From an uncultured Lachnospiraceae bacterium (GTDB lineage: Bacteria; Bacillota; Clostridia; Lachnospirales; Lachnospiraceae), in contig CAJUCK010000032.1 in assembly GCA_910585395.1 (NCBI GenBank), positions 15,369-22,675 of the forward strand: a stretch of DNA of 7,307 bases, in the 5' to 3' direction. Every line of letters begins with the position of its first letter. Position 1 is the stretch's first letter. Shown here one piece after another: positions 5,672 through 7,307 of this stretch. The notes beneath the pieces are model-generated. The model worked only from the letters and a program-made list of their open reading frames with translations. It had not been told where the DNA came from and did not search any database. A program made the translations under genes and the position numbers.

Positions 5672-6217
5672 TTAATACACCCTTCCATCACCCGCTGCAG
5701 TAATCCTTACTGAATACTCTTTTTTTCTCGAAAAATTAGATTTCGCATAAAAACGGAACTTCGCATTATTCGTTCCTGTCAGTGTTTTAGGACTAGTAAC
5801 TACTACTCCATTCGGACGCCGTGTAACAGCTCCGTGAGCCCTTATCAAAGTTGCCCTGCGGTTTTTAAACATAAATGTACCTTCAACATAACATTTTATT
5901 TTTTCTTTTCTTGTTTTTCCGGTATAGATAAGAAATTCCTGTTCTTTCCTAAATGTACCTCTGCCGCTGATTGCACTGCTGCTCTTTTTCACTGATTCCG
6001 CCGTTTTTTCAAGATTTACATATATTTTTTCTCTAATCTGATTCCCGTTCTCATCATTATATGTTTTTTCAGAAACCAATTGACCAGCCTTCTCAGCCTC
6101 CACCTTTTCTCCCAGAACCATTCTCCCTTCTGTATCAGAAGCCTTCACTTCTGCTGGTATAGATACTAATGTGACTGCTGCTATTGCCATAATCAATAAT
6201 CTTTTGCCTATTTTCAT
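5672..6217 (-). CDS. Small secreted protein of unknown function
   Basis: This 181-residue protein has a signal peptide (1-26: MKIGKR, hydrophobic core, likely cut after VKA). The first mature part (27-85) is charged. The second part (about 86-181) is basic and beta-like, with CYVEGTFMFKNRRATL at about 109-124, a Gly/Asn-rich middle, and an end of alternating residues, KKEYSVRITAAGDGRVY. This half is the same length as the C-terminal half of the 201-residue protein at 1733-2338. It aligns with it around 'V.G.F.(Y/F)...(K/R)' and the final '(S)..K.(F/Y).V....G..V', at low identity. There is only one cysteine, so no internal disulfide. The start is supported by GGGAG six bases upstream. It probably shares a transcript with the small membrane protein before it and the Ig-like protein after it. 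I do not recognise the family. Confidence 0.83.
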   Translation of the reverse strand: MKIGKRLLIMAIAAVTLVSIPAEVKASDTEGRMVLGEKVEAEKAGQLVSEKTYNDENGNQIREKIYVNLEKTAESVKKSSSAISGRGTFRKEQEFLIYTGKTRKEKIKCYVEGTFMFKNRRATLIRAHGAVTRRPNGVVVTSPKTLTGTNNAKFRFYAKSNFSRKKEYSVRITAAGDGRVY

Positions 6218-6340
6218 TTTATTCTCCCTTTCTCGTACAATTCTTTTAATTTCAAGTTATCGTTTTACCTCATCTTTTAAAGTTATCTCCGATGTCTGCA
6301 CAAGTCCATATCTAAACATGAATTGGCAGCATCATAAGAC

Positions 6341-6526
6341 TCATTTCTTTTTTTTCTTCTTTTCTCTATATTCTTTTATCAAAGCGCTTATTGCCCCCAT
6401 CAGCATTATACAAGAGCCAATAATACAAATAATTCCTCCCCAAAGCTCTCCAACAAAATAGCCGATAACACATCCAGACAATTCCAATACAGCTCCAATA
6501 GAAAATAGTATTAATTGCTTGTACAT
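6341..6526 (-). CDS. Small two-helix membrane protein (61 aa), first gene of the ECF-controlled unit
   Basis: I place the start at ATG 6526, seven codons inside the longest frame, because GGAGG lies five bases before it while the upstream ATG has no such site. The product is almost entirely two hydrophobic segments, about 4-25 and 29-50, joined by a tight turn (VGELWGG), with small residues spaced along both helices (GCVIG, GSCIMLMG). It ends in a strongly basic tail, KEYREKKKKKK, which by the positive-inside rule would be cytoplasmic, as would the N-terminus. The function is not recognisable; small membrane regulators, transport accessories and immunity-type proteins all look like this. It is the first gene after promoter P3, 123 bases before the next gene, with no terminator between. 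The lysine tail is encoded by an A8 run prone to slippage. Confidence 0.68.
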   Translation of the reverse strand: MYKQLILFSIGAVLELSGCVIGYFVGELWGGIICIIGSCIMLMGAISALIKEYREKKKKKK

Positions 6527-6746
6527 GATAACCTCCAATCCCAACATACAGTCTTACGATACAATAGTTTCTTCTCCCATTTGAACATCACCAATACTTG
6601 TTGCAGTTCATTGAAGGCTACCAAATCACACAATTTTCCCAGATATTTATAGACTCATAGGCATCACCACCTTATTAACTTTTAATAATTGATAAATAAT
6701 TCATCCCCTCTGCCAGCACAGTTCTTAATAAAATCTGCCGTCTATA
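6527..6746 (-). promoter_or_regulatory. Long 5' leader of the membrane/secreted gene unit
   Basis: About 220 nt separate the expected start of transcription from the ATG at 6526. The first half aligns with the leader upstream of the 201-residue secreted protein. It contains AGAGGGGATG, then TATCA, ATTAAAA and AAGGTGGTGATG, the last opening a five-codon frame at 6664-6647. The second half carries an open frame from TTG 6633 to TAA 6511 without a good ribosome binding site. No known riboswitch or T-box pattern is visible. Confidence 0.42.
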
Positions 6747-6752
6747 AATATA

Positions 6753-6777
6753 ATCGTATTTTCCTTTTTCAAGTTAT
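6753..6777 (-). promoter_or_regulatory. ECF-type promoter P3 (membrane/secreted gene unit)
   Basis: On the - strand, ATAACTT (-35, 6777-6771) and TACGAT (-10, 6758-6753) keep the AAC-N16-CGAT arrangement of P1 and P2, with an A-tract directly upstream. After the -10, P3 reads TATATTTATAG and P1 reads TATTTATATAG, so similarity extends past the core. Transcription would begin near 6746 toward the gene at 6526. Confidence 0.7.
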
Positions 6778-6859
6778 GCTTTTTTTCAAATTATTTATAT
6801 TTTCTATATTTTCATAATTGTGATTGATGCCTTACTGCATAAATGTAATCTCCCTCGCT

Positions 6860-7307
6860 CTATGCCTGCTCATAAGGAATTTGAATCCTAAAGGTGCTTC
6901 CGTGCCGTTTTCCTCCATATCTGGAAGACACTGTTACACTGCCTCCGTGCCACTCCAAAATTTTTCTCGTAAGATACAGTCCCACTCCAGAGCCTTCTGC
7001 CTGGCGAACCTCTTCTTCATCTCCACGATAAAAGCGCTGAAAAATCTTATGGTATTTCTCCTTTGGAATTCCGATCCCCTGGTCTTCAATTTCAATTCTT
7101 AGAAATGTAGTCATCTTAATCATGCGAATCCAGACTTCTGTGTTTTCCGGACTGTACTTTACTGCATTTTCCAGAATATTAATGAATGCCTCACAGAGCC
7201 ATTTCACATCATGAGGGATTACCAATGCCGTCATATCCTCTATTTCCTCAAATTCTATGGCTATCTGCTTTTCCTCTGCTTTCAGATAAATGCGGTTTAC
7301 AGCTGTC
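6860..7307 (-). CDS. Sensor histidine kinase, C-terminal catalytic part (5' end outside window)
   Basis: The frame is open to the window edge: 24 codons precede the first ATG at 7234, and their translation (TAVNRIYLKAEEKQIAIEF) is typical of the region just before an HATPase domain. So the gene begins outside the window, and about 148 residues are visible. The ATP-binding landmarks are in order: N box FINILENAVKYS, G1 box DQGIGIP, F box FQRFYRG, G2 box GSGVGLYL, then the closing strand GSTFRIQIP. The HisKA domain, membrane segments and sensor are not visible. It ends about 80 bases upstream of promoter P3, on the same strand. I see no strong terminator between, so read-through into the ECF target unit is possible. 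Its cognate response regulator is probably encoded just outside the window. Confidence 0.9.
   Translation of the reverse strand, partial: TAVNRIYLKAEEKQIAIEFEEIEDMTALVIPHDVKWLCEAFINILENAVKYSPENTEVWIRMIKMTTFLRIEIEDQGIGIPKEKYHKIFQRFYRGDEEEVRQAEGSGVGLYLTRKILEWHGGSVTVSSRYGGKRHGSTFRIQIPYEQA

Noticed and set aside
6231..6300. A fourth ECF promoter upstream of the 181-aa secreted protein
   Set aside because: AACTT occurs twice and CGAT/TACGAG once each here, but the spacing from AAC to CG is 19 or 20 bases, not the 16 shared by the other three sites, and no A-rich -10 flank matches.
6171..6461. 96-codon + strand frame with a poly-Phe run
   Set aside because: The Phe run is the complement of the lysine codons of the 61-aa membrane protein; no ribosome binding site.
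6527..6547. Longer start (ATG 6547) for the small membrane protein
   Set aside because: GGAGG sits between the two ATGs and positions the ribosome on ATG 6526; the first seven codons would contain the ribosome binding site itself.
6824..7102. 92-codon + strand frame over the second histidine kinase
   Set aside because: It is antisense to the conserved ATP-binding motifs, which fix the real coding strand.

Overview
The window looks like chromosomal DNA of a low-GC Gram-positive anaerobe. A gut Clostridia/Lachnospiraceae member is the best guess. This rests on AT-rich codon use, strong GGAGG-type ribosome binding sites, and an ECF sigma factor paired with a DUF4179-type membrane protein. No tRNA, rRNA, CRISPR array or intact insertion sequence was found. 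The species assignment is inference.

Layout. On the + strand, 1-1484 holds the tail of an OmpR-type response regulator followed by its sensor histidine kinase. A strong hairpin (1553-1602) separates this from everything that follows, which is on the - strand. In - strand transcription order these genes are: the 3' part of a second histidine kinase (7307-6860); a three-gene unit of a 61-aa two-helix membrane protein (6526-6341), a small secreted protein (6217-5672) and a secreted protein with tandem Ig-like repeats (5564-4623), closed by a terminator at 4492-4532; a translationally coupled ECF sigma factor / putative anti-sigma factor pair (4284-2687); and a second small secreted protein (2338-1733).

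The main observation is regulatory. Three - strand sites share the form (R)TAACTT-spacer-TACGAT with exactly the same geometry, AAC-N16-CGAT, which is standard for ECF sigma promoters. They lie upstream of the sigma gene itself (4397-4421), the small secreted protein (2542-2566) and the membrane/secreted three-gene unit (6753-6777). The simplest reading is one autoregulated ECF regulon: a membrane-spanning DUF4179 anti-sigma factor senses an envelope condition, and the released sigma factor switches on exported proteins on both sides of its own operon. The two target transcripts also share a related 5' leader of about 200 nt, with strong ribosome-binding-like sequences and tiny ORFs, so there may be a second, post-transcriptional layer.

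The two small secreted proteins (201 and 181 aa) have no function I recognise. Their C-terminal halves look like divergent versions of the same beta-rich module. The cluster lies between two two-component systems, but nothing in the sequence shows that these are wired to the ECF circuit.
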